In this document: piece by piece, positions 13,260 to 22,442 of the stretch
Numbering within the stretch: position 1 is the first letter of the stretch
Layout of the letters: each line of letters starts with the position of its first letter
DNA from: RGIG9379 sp031553005
Lineage (GTDB): Bacteria; Bacteroidota; Bacteroidia; Bacteroidales; Paludibacteraceae
Reading direction: 5' to 3'
Length of the DNA stretch: 35,180 nucleotides
Assembly: GCA_031553005.1 (NCBI GenBank)
Contig: JAVBMA010000035.1
Span: 1 to 35,180 of the forward strand
Position numbers and translations under genes: made by a program
Notes under the pieces: generated by a model
The model's database searches: none
Seen by the model: only the letters and a program-made list of their open reading frames with translations
Told to the model about the DNA's origin: nothing

Positions 13260-15944
13260 ATGCCTAAGTTTTTGACATACAAACACATAACTCGCGCTTC
13301 CTTTTTATTCGTTTCTTTTTTTCTATCTTCCTTTTTCTTTTTGCATGCTCAAAATGAAGACGAAGGTTTAAAAAATCAAACGAAGGATTCTATCTTGTCA
13401 ACACCCCCTCCTAAAGACTCTATAAATACTAAAACTTCCTCAAAATCAAAAGAATCCATTGATTCAGAGATTACTTATTCAGCTAAAGATTCTATTGTTT
13501 TCTATGCCAATGGAGTTGCATTTTTATATGGAAATGCACAAGTAAACTACGAAAAGATGGAGTTGGTGTCCGATCATATAAGAATCAGTATGGATAGCAG
13601 CGTTGTTCAGGCAAGAGGAAAAGTTGATTCTACCGGAACATTGGTTGATACTCCCGTATTCAAAGATGGTACCGAACAATATGAATCGAAATCGATCGAT
13701 TATAATTTTAAGACAAAAAAAGGGTTTATCCGTGGCGTTATAACTCAGCAGGGCGATGGTTACATTACCAGCGACAGGGCGAAAAAACTTGATGATAATG
13801 TGTTTTTGATGATCGATGGGAAATATACCACATGTGATAATCATGAACATCCCCACTTTTACTTAAATCTGACAAAGGCAAAAGTGAAACCGAAAGAGTT
13901 TGTCGTTGCCGGTCCTGCTTATTTAGTGATTGCAGACGTACCTTTACCTTTGGTGTTGCCTTTTGGTTATTTCCCTTTTAATGAGAAATATTCGTCCGGG
14001 TTGCTTATGCCAAGTTATGGCGAAGAATCTACCAGAGGATTTTACCTGAAAGATGGTGGTTACTACTTTGCTTTAAGCGACTACTTTGATTTGGCTGTCC
14101 GTGGAGACATATATACAAAAGGATCGTGGGGACTTAACGGAACATCGAGATACAGGAAAAGATATAAATATAACGGTAATGTTTTTGTCGGCTATATGGT
14201 GACTATCCAGGGTGATAAAACACTTCCCGATTATAGCCGGAGCAATGATATGAAAATATTGTGGACGCATACGCAGGATGCCAAAGCAAATCCATTCAGT
14301 ACATTCTCGGCGTCTGTTAACTTTTCGTCCGTCAAGTATAATAAGAATAATATAGACGCTTATTATAATCCGAATCTTTACGGGGAAAATAATAAGTCGT
14401 CAAGTATAAACTACAGCTACCGCTTTCCTGAAAATCCCTTCTCTATCACGGCGAATATCACGGCGAATCAAAGGCAGAGCGACTCAACTCTCTCGCTTAC
14501 ATTGCCGACTTTCAGGATTGACATGACAAGGGTGTATCCGTTCAGGGCTTCTAACCGTATAGGTAAAGAGAAATGGTATGAAAAGGTTTTCCTTACCTAT
14601 AATGTCGATTTTACGAATAGCATCACATCCAAACAGGATAAAATATTAGGATCTTCTTTTTTAAATGATTGGAACAACGGAGTGAAACATCAGTTGAATT
14701 TCGGGGCGTCTTATAACCTGCTTAAATACTTGGTAGTATCTCCGGGCGTAAATTATTCCGAAAAGTGGTATTTCAAAAAAATCGAAAGGAGTTGGGAAGA
14801 TGATGCGATTGCTTATGATACGTTAAATTCATTTTACCGTATAAATAGTCTGGATGCAAAAATTGATCTCAGTACTCAATTGTTCGGTTTTTTTAAACCA
14901 ATCCCCGCAATATTCGGAAAAAAAATAGATATGATACGCCACGTATTCCAACCTACAGTCGGATTTTCGTGGAGTCCTGACTTCGGAGTGTTTGAGCCTG
15001 CTTTTACGGAAAGGGCGAGAGAAGAGTGGCAATATTTCGGGACTTACTACCGTCCTGTACCTTATTCAACCGATTCGACTGCTGTTCCTTACGGATATTA
15101 TGACGGAAGTGTATTCGGAGGACCAGCCAAAGGCAGCCGGGGAAATGTAAACTTCAGTGTAGACAATAACCTTGAGATGAAAGTAACTTCCAAAAAAGAT
15201 TCGACAGGATACAAGAAGATCACTTTGATAGATAATCTCTCGGCAAATACAAGTTATAATGCATTTGCCGACTCTCTGAATTGGTCTGACATATCAGCCA
15301 GCATGCGTTTGAAACTCACAAAAAACCTTTCAATTACCATTAATGCCAACTTTACTCCATATACTTATCAACTCGACGAATTTCAAAATCCGGTAAAAGT
15401 AAATGTTACTGAGTTGGAAAAGAATAACAGGCTGGCAAGGATGACAAATGCAAGGACTTCTTTCGGTTACTCTTTTTCTAATGATACATTTAAGAAAAAG
15501 CCAAAGAAGCAAGATGAGAAAAAAGATGAAAAAACGGAAAGCGAGAAAACTCCGGAGTATGATGAACAAGGATATTTGATATTTAAAATGCCTTGGACAT
15601 TCCGGTTCGATTATTCCATTAGTTATGCCGATTATACGTTTGATAAAGAAAAACTGGAATTTAAAAAGAAAGCAAATCAATCCCTTAATTTTTCAGGAAG
15701 CGTTACTTTCTCGAAAAACTGGCAGTTTAATTTTAGCTCGGGATATGATTTTGATGCAAAAGAGATTTCTTATTCTTCCTGCGGAATCACCCGCGACCTC
15801 CATTGTTGGACAGCTTCGTTAAACCTCGTTCCTTTTGGAGCAAACAAATCCTATAATTTTTTGATTCGTGTAAAATCATCCCTCCTACAGGATTTGAAAT
15901 ATGAAAAACGGAATGATCCGAATGCAAATCCGGCGTGGTATTGA
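13260..15944 (+). CDS. lptD: LPS-assembly outer-membrane protein LptD
   Basis: 894 residues. Signal peptide about 1-30 (ASFLFVSFFLSSFFFLHAQ). A Ser/Lys-rich stretch is followed by the periplasmic OstA-like beta-jellyroll (about 70-190: VAFLYGNAQVNYEKMEL, then VQARGKVDSTG), which receives LPS from LptC/LptA. The rest forms the large barrel, starting with PLVLPFGYFPFNEKYSSGLLMPSYG, a stretch conserved in Bacteroidota LptD. Cysteines are C192 (TTCDNHEHPHF) and a C-terminal pair C841/C849 (SSCGITRDLHCW), in keeping with the disulfides that mature LptD in other bacteria. A charged Lys/Glu loop (about 740-765) lies between barrel strands. It inserts LPS into the outer leaflet with LptE, which is not here. 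Divergent from the amidase gene; ridA follows after 171 bp. Confidence 0.92.
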   Translation: MPKFLTYKHITRASFLFVSFFLSSFFFLHAQNEDEGLKNQTKDSILSTPPPKDSINTKTSSKSKESIDSEITYSAKDSIVFYANGVAFLYGNAQVNYEKMELVSDHIRISMDSSVVQARGKVDSTGTLVDTPVFKDGTEQYESKSIDYNFKTKKGFIRGVITQQGDGYITSDRAKKLDDNVFLMIDGKYTTCDNHEHPHFYLNLTKAKVKPKEFVVAGPAYLVIADVPLPLVLPFGYFPFNEKYSSGLLMPSYGEESTRGFYLKDGGYYFALSDYFDLAVRGDIYTKGSWGLNGTSRYRKRYKYNGNVFVGYMVTIQGDKTLPDYSRSNDMKILWTHTQDAKANPFSTFSASVNFSSVKYNKNNIDAYYNPNLYGENNKSSSINYSYRFPENPFSITANITANQRQSDSTLSLTLPTFRIDMTRVYPFRASNRIGKEKWYEKVFLTYNVDFTNSITSKQDKILGSSFLNDWNNGVKHQLNFGASYNLLKYLVVSPGVNYSEKWYFKKIERSWEDDAIAYDTLNSFYRINSLDAKIDLSTQLFGFFKPIPAIFGKKIDMIRHVFQPTVGFSWSPDFGVFEPAFTERAREEWQYFGTYYRPVPYSTDSTAVPYGYYDGSVFGGPAKGSRGNVNFSVDNNLEMKVTSKKDSTGYKKITLIDNLSANTSYNAFADSLNWSDISASMRLKLTKNLSITINANFTPYTYQLDEFQNPVKVNVTELEKNNRLARMTNARTSFGYSFSNDTFKKKPKKQDEKKDEKTESEKTPEYDEQGYLIFKMPWTFRFDYSISYADYTFDKEKLEFKKKANQSLNFSGSVTFSKNWQFNFSSGYDFDAKEISYSSCGITRDLHCWTASLNLVPFGANKSYNFLIRVKSSLLQDLKYEKRNDPNANPAWY

Positions 15945-15947
15945 TTT

Positions 15948-15986
15948 AGTTGGAAAGCGAAAAGTGAGAGTTGAAAATTAGAGATA
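15948..15986 (+). repeat. Heptad-type intergenic repeat, degenerate copy
   Basis: AGTTGGAAAGCGAAAAGTGAGAGTTGAAAATTAGAGAT-like sequence just after the lptD stop. It shares AAAAGTGAGAGTTGAAA with the copy at 24431-24545, but the rest of the gap up to ridA does not clearly match the element tail. Confidence 0.5.
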
Positions 15987-16115
15987 TATGGTGTTTTTGT
16001 TTTTTTATTGTTAGATTTACGGAAAATATAAAATAATGAAGCTTGCATGATAAAGAAAAAAATGAATTAGCTTCGGATTTTATAAGACTGTGAATAAGGA
16101 ATAAAACATTTATGT

Positions 16116-16499
16116 ATGAAGAAAATAATTTCAACGAATAAGGCACCGGCTGCTATTGGAGCGTATAATCAGGCGGTGTTGGTAGATGGGGTGTTGTACA
16201 CCTCCGGCCAGATTGCTATTGATCCGGAAAGCGGAAAATTGTGTGAATCAGAAATCACACTTCAAACCAAACAGATATTTCAAAACTTAGAAAATATTCT
16301 TAAAGAAGCCGGACTCGGTTTGTCCGATATTATAAAAACTACGGTTTTTATTTCGGATATGTCTCTTTTCTCCGAATTCAATGAGGTATATAAAAGCTAT
16401 TTTACAAAAGAAAGTGCTCCGGCGCGTTCTTGTGTGGCTGTCAAAGGATTGCCTATGAACGCCCTGATCGAAATAGAATGTATTGCTACAAAAAATTGA
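16116..16499 (+). CDS. ridA: RidA family reactive enamine/imine deaminase
   Basis: 127 residues, full length for RidA (YjgF/YER057c/UK114). Key residues are present: GAYNQAV near 15-21, YTSGQIAIDP (28-37), R104 in APARSCVAV, which holds the substrate carboxylate, and E121 in IEIECIA. It hydrolyses 2-aminoacrylate and related enamines from PLP enzymes to keto acids and ammonia, protecting PLP enzymes in the cytosol; it forms a trimer. It lies alone between lptD and the glycogen synthase gene. Confidence 0.95.
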   Translation: MKKIISTNKAPAAIGAYNQAVLVDGVLYTSGQIAIDPESGKLCESEITLQTKQIFQNLENILKEAGLGLSDIIKTTVFISDMSLFSEFNEVYKSYFTKESAPARSCVAVKGLPMNALIEIECIATKN

Positions 16500-16644
16500 A
16501 AAGTAAAATTTTCACACAGAACGAGAACTAAAATAATTAAAAAACCATAGATTTTTGGATTGCACGGCCTGTAACTTAGGTACTAAGTAGTTTGAGCCGG
16601 ATATTTTTTATTTGTTAAAAAGAGTATAAGAACAATATTTTAAT

Positions 16645-16652
16645 TACTTTTG
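16645..16652 (+). promoter_or_regulatory. Candidate -7 promoter box for the glycogen synthase-phosphorylase genes
   Basis: TACTTTTG matches TAnnTTTG and lies 60 bp upstream of the glycogen synthase start. The nearest upstream TTTG (16611-16614) is 30 nt away, wider than usual. Confidence 0.45.
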
Positions 16653-16711
16653 TTGCATATAAGTAAATTAAACTCAAAGTAAGCATCCAAAGTCAACACT
16701 TATATATAGAA

Positions 16712-18355
16712 ATGAATGAAAATAAAATAATTCCCGACTATATTTTCGAAACAAGCTGGGAAGTCTGTAATAAAATAGGGGGCATTTACACCGTTTTATC
16801 AACTAGTGCAAAAGCACTTCAAACGCAGAACAAAGACAAAAATATTTATATAGGACCTGATTTCGGAAATTATGATAATCCGTTATTTAAGGAAAATAAG
16901 ACACTATTCAAAGACTGGAAGAAACAGGCTTTGGAAAAAGACCATTTGAGTGTCAGGATTGGACGTTGGGAAATACCGGGTAAACCTATTGTTTTTTTAG
17001 TCGATTTTAAAACTTTCATGCCTTTGAAAAACGAATTTTTCTATCAAATGTGGAAAAAATTCGGTGTGGATTCTTTGCATGCCTACGGCGATTACGATGA
17101 ATCCGTTATGTTCGGCTATACCGCAGGTAAAGCCGTTGAAAGTTTCTGCAATTTCTATAATCTTTCAAAAGAAAAAATAGTTGCCCATTTTCATGAATGG
17201 ACTACCGCTTCCGGATTGCTTTACCTGAAAATGAATGCTCCGGAAATCCGCACTATATTTACGACCCATGCTACTACCGTGGGACGTTCCATCTGTTTTA
17301 ACCATAAACCGTTGTATGACCATTTTGAAAATTATAACGGAAACCAGATGGCATCTGAGCTAAATGTTACGGCCAAACATTCAATAGAAAAAGAAGGTGC
17401 GGTAAATGCCGACTGCTTCACCACCGTGAGTGAACTGACAGCCCGGGAATGTACTCAACTATTGGAAAAGAAACCGGATATTGTTACTCCCAACGGCTTT
17501 GAAGCAGACTTTGTTCCCAAGGGTAAAAAATATCTGGAACAACACTACGAATCTCGTGACATACTGAAAAGAGTCGCGGAAGCACTGCTTGGTTACTCTC
17601 TTGAAAAAAATACACTTTTTATAGGAACAAGCGGGAGATATGAATACAAGAATAAAGGTATTGACGTGTTTCTCGAATCGCTCAAAAAACTTGATCTCAA
17701 TGCCGAGATGAAAAAGGAGGTTGTAGCGTTTATCATGGTGCCCGGATGTATTGCCGGACCAATGAAAGACTTGCAGGAAAAATTGAATAATCCGGATGCT
17801 AATATACGGTTGGTTCACAATAATATTACCCATGATTTGTACAATTACTGTAACGACGATATAATCAGGACCCTGCAATATTTCAATCTCAATAATCGTA
17901 AAGAAAATAAAGTAAAGGTAATTTTAGTTCCCTCTTACCTTGACGGAAACGATGGTATTTTCAATCATTCTTACTATGACTTGCTTATTGGTCTGGATAT
18001 GACTGTTTTTCCTTCCTATTACGAGCCTTGGGGATATACACCTTTAGAAAGTGCTGCTTTCAATATTCCAACTATCACTACGGATCTTTCCGGATTCGGA
18101 TTATGGGTATCGCACGAATCGAAAAATATTGAAAATGGTGTAGCCGTGATTCACAGGACGGAATATAACTACCATGATGTAGCGGAAGAGATACAAGACA
18201 ATATTATACTCTTTGCTAATAAATCGCAGGAAGAAGTTGCCGAACTCAGGAAGCGTGCCCGCGATATAGCACACAAAGCGTCGTGGCATGAATTTATCTC
18301 ATACTATATAGATGCTTTCAATATCGCATTAAAAAAGCCCTCATTAAATAAATAA
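16712..18355 (+). CDS. Glycogen synthase, GT3 (eukaryotic-like) type
   Basis: 547 residues, cytosolic GT-B glycosyltransferase. The N-terminus ETSWEVCNKIGGIYTVLSTSAKA (about 14-36) holds the K-x-G-G nucleotide-sugar site in the form typical of GT3 animal/yeast glycogen synthases rather than bacterial GlgA (GT5). HFHEWTTASGLLY and THATTVGRSI are further GT3-like blocks. The catalytic E-x7-E pair is E438 and E446 in YYEPWGYTPLES. It extends alpha-1,4-glucan from UDP- or ADP-glucose. It is about 150 residues shorter than eukaryotic GYS and lacks its phosphorylated tails. The phosphorylase gene follows after 57 bp, probably in one operon; no branching enzyme or GlgC is in the window. Confidence 0.92.
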   Translation: MNENKIIPDYIFETSWEVCNKIGGIYTVLSTSAKALQTQNKDKNIYIGPDFGNYDNPLFKENKTLFKDWKKQALEKDHLSVRIGRWEIPGKPIVFLVDFKTFMPLKNEFFYQMWKKFGVDSLHAYGDYDESVMFGYTAGKAVESFCNFYNLSKEKIVAHFHEWTTASGLLYLKMNAPEIRTIFTTHATTVGRSICFNHKPLYDHFENYNGNQMASELNVTAKHSIEKEGAVNADCFTTVSELTARECTQLLEKKPDIVTPNGFEADFVPKGKKYLEQHYESRDILKRVAEALLGYSLEKNTLFIGTSGRYEYKNKGIDVFLESLKKLDLNAEMKKEVVAFIMVPGCIAGPMKDLQEKLNNPDANIRLVHNNITHDLYNYCNDDIIRTLQYFNLNNRKENKVKVILVPSYLDGNDGIFNHSYYDLLIGLDMTVFPSYYEPWGYTPLESAAFNIPTITTDLSGFGLWVSHESKNIENGVAVIHRTEYNYHDVAEEIQDNIILFANKSQEEVAELRKRARDIAHKASWHEFISYYIDAFNIALKKPSLNK

Positions 18356-18412
18356 TGATCAGGCAGAAAATTAAAGACAAGAAATAAATAATTATTCAAA
18401 AAATAAAAAGAA

Positions 18413-20980
18413 ATGAATGTAAAGATTAATTATACAAACTCTCCGCTATGGAAAGAGGTAACAATAAAATCTAAAGTTCCCGCAAAGCTGGAAAAGCTCC
18501 AATTATTGTCCGAAAATTTATGGTGGGTATGGAATAATGAAGCAACAGATTTGTTTAAGGAAATAGATAATACCGTATGGAATGACTGCGGAAGAAATCC
18601 GGTATTATTCTTAGAAAAAGTTAGTATCGACAGGTTGGAAGAAGTAGAAAACAATACTTACCTGACAAAGAAAATAGAAGATGTATATGCTAAATTTGAA
18701 GCATACATAAATACCAAATTGGATCCGGCTAAACCCTCTGTAGCCTATTTCAGTATGGAATACGGTTTAACAGACATCCTGAAAATCTATTCCGGAGGTT
18801 TGGGCGTTTTGGCAGGAGACTATTTGAAAGAAGCCAGTGACTGTAACGTGAATATGACTGCTGTTGGATTTTTGTACCGCTTCGGTTATTTTACACAATC
18901 GTTATCCATGAATGGAGAGCAGATTGCAATATACGAACCGCAGAATTTCGGAAGCCTTCCGATTTCTCAGGTAAAAGACGAACATGGAAATCCGCTTATA
19001 TTGGAAGTTCCGTTTTATGACAGAATTATTTTTGCCCATGTATGGAAAGTTTCTGTAGGTAGAATTTCCCTTTACCTGATGGATACGGATGTTGATCCTA
19101 ACAGCGAGTATGACCGCTCTATTACATTCCAATTGTATGGAGGCGATTGGGAAAACCGCCTTAAACAAGAATATATGCTTGGTATCGGAGGTATTTTGTT
19201 ACTCGATAAGTTAGGAATCAAACACGATACTTACCACTGTAACGAAGGACATGCCGCATTAATCAACATTCAACGTCTTTGCGATTATATCTCAAAAGAT
19301 GGGCTTACTTTCGATCAGGCATTTGAAGTAGTGCGTTCTTCTTCACTTTATACCGTGCACACTCCGGTTCCGGCAGGGCATGATAAATTTGATGAAAACC
19401 TCTTCGGAAAATATATGTGCCAATACCCTGAAAAATTGGGAATCACTTGGGACAACCTGATGGATTTGGGTAGAGAAAACCCGGGAGACAAATATGAGAA
19501 ATTTTCAATGAGTGTTTTTGCCTGCAATACTTGCCAGGAAGTAAACGGAGTAAGCTGGTTGCACGGAGAAGTTTCTAAAAAAATGTTTGCCCCTATATGG
19601 AAAGGATATTTCCCGGAAGAACTTCACGTAAACTATGTAACCAACGGTGTGCACATGCCGACATGGGCTGATGTTGAATGGAAGAAACTGTATAGCAAGC
19701 AATTTGACCCGACATTCTTTGCCGATCAATCCAATATGAAAATCTGGGAAAAGATATCAGCTGTTCCTGACGAAGATATCTGGAAACTCAGACAAACGTT
19801 GAAGACCAAATTGATCAATTATATACGTATTAAATACAAAGACAACTGGTTGAAAAATCAAGGAGACCCTTCACGAATTGTCTCTATCATTGAAAAAATC
19901 AACCCTCAGGCTTTGACAATCGGTTTCGGACGCCGTTTTGCTACATATAAAAGAGCTCATTTGCTTTTCACCGACCTTGAAAGACTTTCTAAGATCGTGA
20001 ACAATCCAAACCGTCCTGTACAGTTTATCTACACAGGTAAAGCTCACCCGGCCGACGGAGCCGGACAAGGATTGATCCAGAAAATTGTGGAAATTTCCCG
20101 TACTCCTGAATTCCAAGGCAAAATCATCTTTCTTGAAAACTACGACATGGCACTTGCTAAACGTATGATTTCAGGAGTAGATATCTGGTTGAATACTCCA
20201 ACCCGTCCGTTGGAAGCATCCGGAACCTCAGGTGAAAAAGCGTTGATGAACGGTGTAATCAATTTCTCCGTACTTGACGGATGGTGGTTGGAAGGATATG
20301 TAAAAGGTGCAGGATGGGCGTTGACTGAAAAACGTACTTATGAAAATCAGGCTCATCAGGATCAATTGGATGCTGCAACTATTTACACAATGTTGGAAAA
20401 TGAAATCATTCCGATGTACTTTGCGATAAATTCAAAAGGATACTCTCCGGAATGGATCCAAACAATCAAAAATTCAATTGCTCTTATTGCTCCTAAATAT
20501 ACTACAAAACGTATGTTGGACGACTATATCAGTAAGTTCTACACCAAGTTGCGTGACCGCTTCCACTTCATATCTGCCAATAATTTTGCAAAAGCAAAAG
20601 AGATTGCTGCATGGAAAGAGAAAATTGCTGCCGGATGGGATAAAATTGAAGTCGTTTCCACTCACATGCCGGACAAGCTGTTAACAAACCCGGAAGTAGG
20701 AGACAAGTACCTTATCGGTGTAATTATTGACGTTAAAGATTTAGGAGATACCAATATCGGAGTTGATTTTGTTTCTACCGAAAAAAATACTAACAACGAG
20801 GATAAGATCGAAGAGAAAAAAGAAATGGAACTTTATAAAGTAGAAGGCTCTAAATTATACTTTAAACTGGAAGACAGGATTATGAAAGCCGGAAGCTTCA
20901 AATACGCATTCCGTATGTTCCCTAAGAATCCGGATCTTGCTCACCGTATGGATTTCTGTTACGTACGTTGGTTCAACTAA
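18413..20980 (+). CDS. Alpha-glucan (glycogen) phosphorylase, GT35, Thermotoga type
   Basis: 855 residues. The N-terminal DUF3417 domain (LSENLWWVWNNEATDLF, about 32-48) and VAYFSMEYGLTDILKIYSGGLGVLAGDYLKEASD (two conserved blocks) mark the bacterial-type alpha-glucan phosphorylase (TIGR02094 group). The PLP lysine is K609 in EASGTSGEKALMNG (601-614). It releases glucose-1-phosphate from alpha-1,4-glucan with phosphate. The last 110 residues (from VGDKYLIGVIIDV) form a beta-rich extension with a Lys/Glu linker, ending CYVRWFN. The gene is 57 bp after glycogen synthase, so storage and mobilisation of glycogen are encoded together. A terminator follows the stop. Confidence 0.94.
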   Translation: MNVKINYTNSPLWKEVTIKSKVPAKLEKLQLLSENLWWVWNNEATDLFKEIDNTVWNDCGRNPVLFLEKVSIDRLEEVENNTYLTKKIEDVYAKFEAYINTKLDPAKPSVAYFSMEYGLTDILKIYSGGLGVLAGDYLKEASDCNVNMTAVGFLYRFGYFTQSLSMNGEQIAIYEPQNFGSLPISQVKDEHGNPLILEVPFYDRIIFAHVWKVSVGRISLYLMDTDVDPNSEYDRSITFQLYGGDWENRLKQEYMLGIGGILLLDKLGIKHDTYHCNEGHAALINIQRLCDYISKDGLTFDQAFEVVRSSSLYTVHTPVPAGHDKFDENLFGKYMCQYPEKLGITWDNLMDLGRENPGDKYEKFSMSVFACNTCQEVNGVSWLHGEVSKKMFAPIWKGYFPEELHVNYVTNGVHMPTWADVEWKKLYSKQFDPTFFADQSNMKIWEKISAVPDEDIWKLRQTLKTKLINYIRIKYKDNWLKNQGDPSRIVSIIEKINPQALTIGFGRRFATYKRAHLLFTDLERLSKIVNNPNRPVQFIYTGKAHPADGAGQGLIQKIVEISRTPEFQGKIIFLENYDMALAKRMISGVDIWLNTPTRPLEASGTSGEKALMNGVINFSVLDGWWLEGYVKGAGWALTEKRTYENQAHQDQLDAATIYTMLENEIIPMYFAINSKGYSPEWIQTIKNSIALIAPKYTTKRMLDDYISKFYTKLRDRFHFISANNFAKAKEIAAWKEKIAAGWDKIEVVSTHMPDKLLTNPEVGDKYLIGVIIDVKDLGDTNIGVDFVSTEKNTNNEDKIEEKKEMELYKVEGSKLYFKLEDRIMKAGSFKYAFRMFPKNPDLAHRMDFCYVRWFN

Positions 20981-20990
20981 TCGGAAATAA

Positions 20991-21026
20991 AAAAAGTAAA
21001 AGAATTTAATTCTTTTACTTTTTATC
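20991..21026 (+). terminator. Rho-independent terminator after the phosphorylase gene
   Basis: Long AT-rich stem (20991-21006 with 21008-21023) AAAAAGTAAAAGAATT and its complement, ending in a U-run, 10 bp past the stop codon. Low GC makes it weaker than the other terminators here. Confidence 0.6.
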
Positions 21027-21074
21027 ATATTAAGTAGTTGATGAAATTTAATGACGTATTTAAAAAAGTAGACA

Positions 21075-21099
21075 AGTAAACAAGAATGATTTGTTTACT
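21075..21099. repeat. Inverted repeat in the miaA leader
   Basis: Nine-bp perfect arms AGTAAACAA/TTGTTTACT (21075-21083 and 21091-21099) with a 7-nt spacer. It could be an RNA hairpin or an operator; it lies between two terminator-like hairpins. Confidence 0.45.
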
Positions 21100-21141
21100 A
21101 AAAAATATGACAATAAATTCTTTATAAAACTTAAATATTTT

Positions 21142-21169
21142 AAAGCTGCCGAATTTCGACAGCTTTTTT
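21142..21169 (+). terminator. Terminator-like hairpin 13 bp upstream of miaA
   Basis: Stem AAAGCTG/CAGCTTT (21142-21148 with 21160-21166), continued inward by CGAA/TTCG across one mismatch, then a run of U (to 21169). A strong intrinsic terminator by form. Because miaA starts at 21183, it may be an attenuator or the end of a short transcript from this gap. Confidence 0.65.
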
Positions 21170-21182
21170 ATTCAGAATACAA

Positions 21183-22091
21183 ATGGAGAAGACGCTCATC
21201 ATTTTATTGGGGCCAACCGGAATCGGAAAAACGGAACTCAGCCTGAGAATAGCAGAGCAACTACAAACCGAGATTATCTCGTGCGACTCCCGGCAGGTTT
21301 TTAAAGAACTGCAAATCGGTACGGCTGCTCCTACGGAAGAACAGCTGAGAAGAGTCCCGCATCATCTTGTAGGAATGCTCTCTATTACCGATTATTACAG
21401 TGCTGGCCGTTTTGAAATGGACGTACTTCGTAAAACGGAAGAGTTGTTTCAAACCCATGATTTTGTATTGATGACAGGCGGGTCTATGCTCTATATTGAT
21501 GCCGTTTATAAGGGAATTGACGATATCCCGGACGTAGACGAGGAACTTCGTAATGAGTTGTTGAAGCGCTACCAAGAGGAAGGAATCCAAAATATCCGGG
21601 CAGAGTTAAAAATATTGGATCCGGAATATTATCAGATAGTAGACCAAAAAAATCACAAACGCATTATCCATGCATTGGAAGTATGCTTGATGTCCGGAAA
21701 ATCCTACTCTTCTTTCAGAAAAGAAAGTTCAAAGAAACGCCCGTTCAAGATATTGAAAATCGGGCTGAATATGCCAAGGGAAGAGCTCTATGAGAGAATT
21801 AACCGGCGGGTGGATATGATGTTTGAAAACGGCTTATTAGAAGAAGCACAGCGTTTTTATCCGCATCGGAACCTTAATTCACTCAATACGGTAGGGTACA
21901 AAGAACTTTTCGAATATTTTGATCACAATTGGACATTGGATTTTGCCCGGAACATGATAAAACAAAATTCCAGGAGATACGCTAAGAAACAACTTACTTG
22001 GTTTAATCGTGATAAACAGATTATCTGGTTTCATCCGTCACAGGAAAAAGAGATTATGGAATTGATACAAAATAAATCATATCCGGAGTAA
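21183..22091 (+). CDS. miaA: tRNA dimethylallyltransferase MiaA
   Basis: 302 residues. P-loop GPTGIGKT (10-17), the SCDSRQVFKELQIGTAAPT block (33-51), VPHHLVGML and the Lys/Arg-rich EKKRPFKILKIGL-like region before the tRNA-binding insertion, then TVGYKELFEYF and the C-terminal RRYAKKQLTWF motif. It transfers dimethylallyl from DMAPP to the N6 of A37 in tRNAs reading codons with U first. The start at 21183 gives the expected N-terminus MEKTLIILLGPTG. No Shine-Dalgarno site; a terminator-like hairpin lies directly upstream. Next gene follows after 351 bp. Confidence 0.95.
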   Translation: MEKTLIILLGPTGIGKTELSLRIAEQLQTEIISCDSRQVFKELQIGTAAPTEEQLRRVPHHLVGMLSITDYYSAGRFEMDVLRKTEELFQTHDFVLMTGGSMLYIDAVYKGIDDIPDVDEELRNELLKRYQEEGIQNIRAELKILDPEYYQIVDQKNHKRIIHALEVCLMSGKSYSSFRKESSKKRPFKILKIGLNMPREELYERINRRVDMMFENGLLEEAQRFYPHRNLNSLNTVGYKELFEYFDHNWTLDFARNMIKQNSRRYAKKQLTWFNRDKQIIWFHPSQEKEIMELIQNKSYPE

Positions 22092-22442
22092 AAAACGAGT
22101 TAAAATTTCTATAAATTGGAATATGTGTAAAAAGTGTTATTTTATATAGTCTGTTATTAAAATTATATTAAATTTGCACCTGATTCGTTTGTTATATTAT
22201 GACATAAAGTATAGACTTGAGATAATTTACCTTTATTATCTGTTATGTTTTCTTAAAGTAAAATCCCTTATGCTGTTATATTTTTTTATGGGAATGAATC
22301 CGAAGTAGAATGTTCTGGTCTTTTGATAATTAGTGATTTTATGAGGGAAAAGAATGTGTTTTAAGTGAAAAAATATCTATTGACAATCAAATTTTTTTAA
22401 TATAAAAGCCAAGTAACTATAACATTAAATTTAAATTAAAAA
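22092..22442. other. 351-bp intergenic region with promoter for the 22443 lipoprotein gene
   Basis: No gene seen. It has a TAAATTTG -7 box at 22169-22176, 266 bp ahead of the lipoprotein start, which would give a long untranslated leader. The remainder is AT-rich with no clear hairpin or repeat. Confidence 0.45.
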
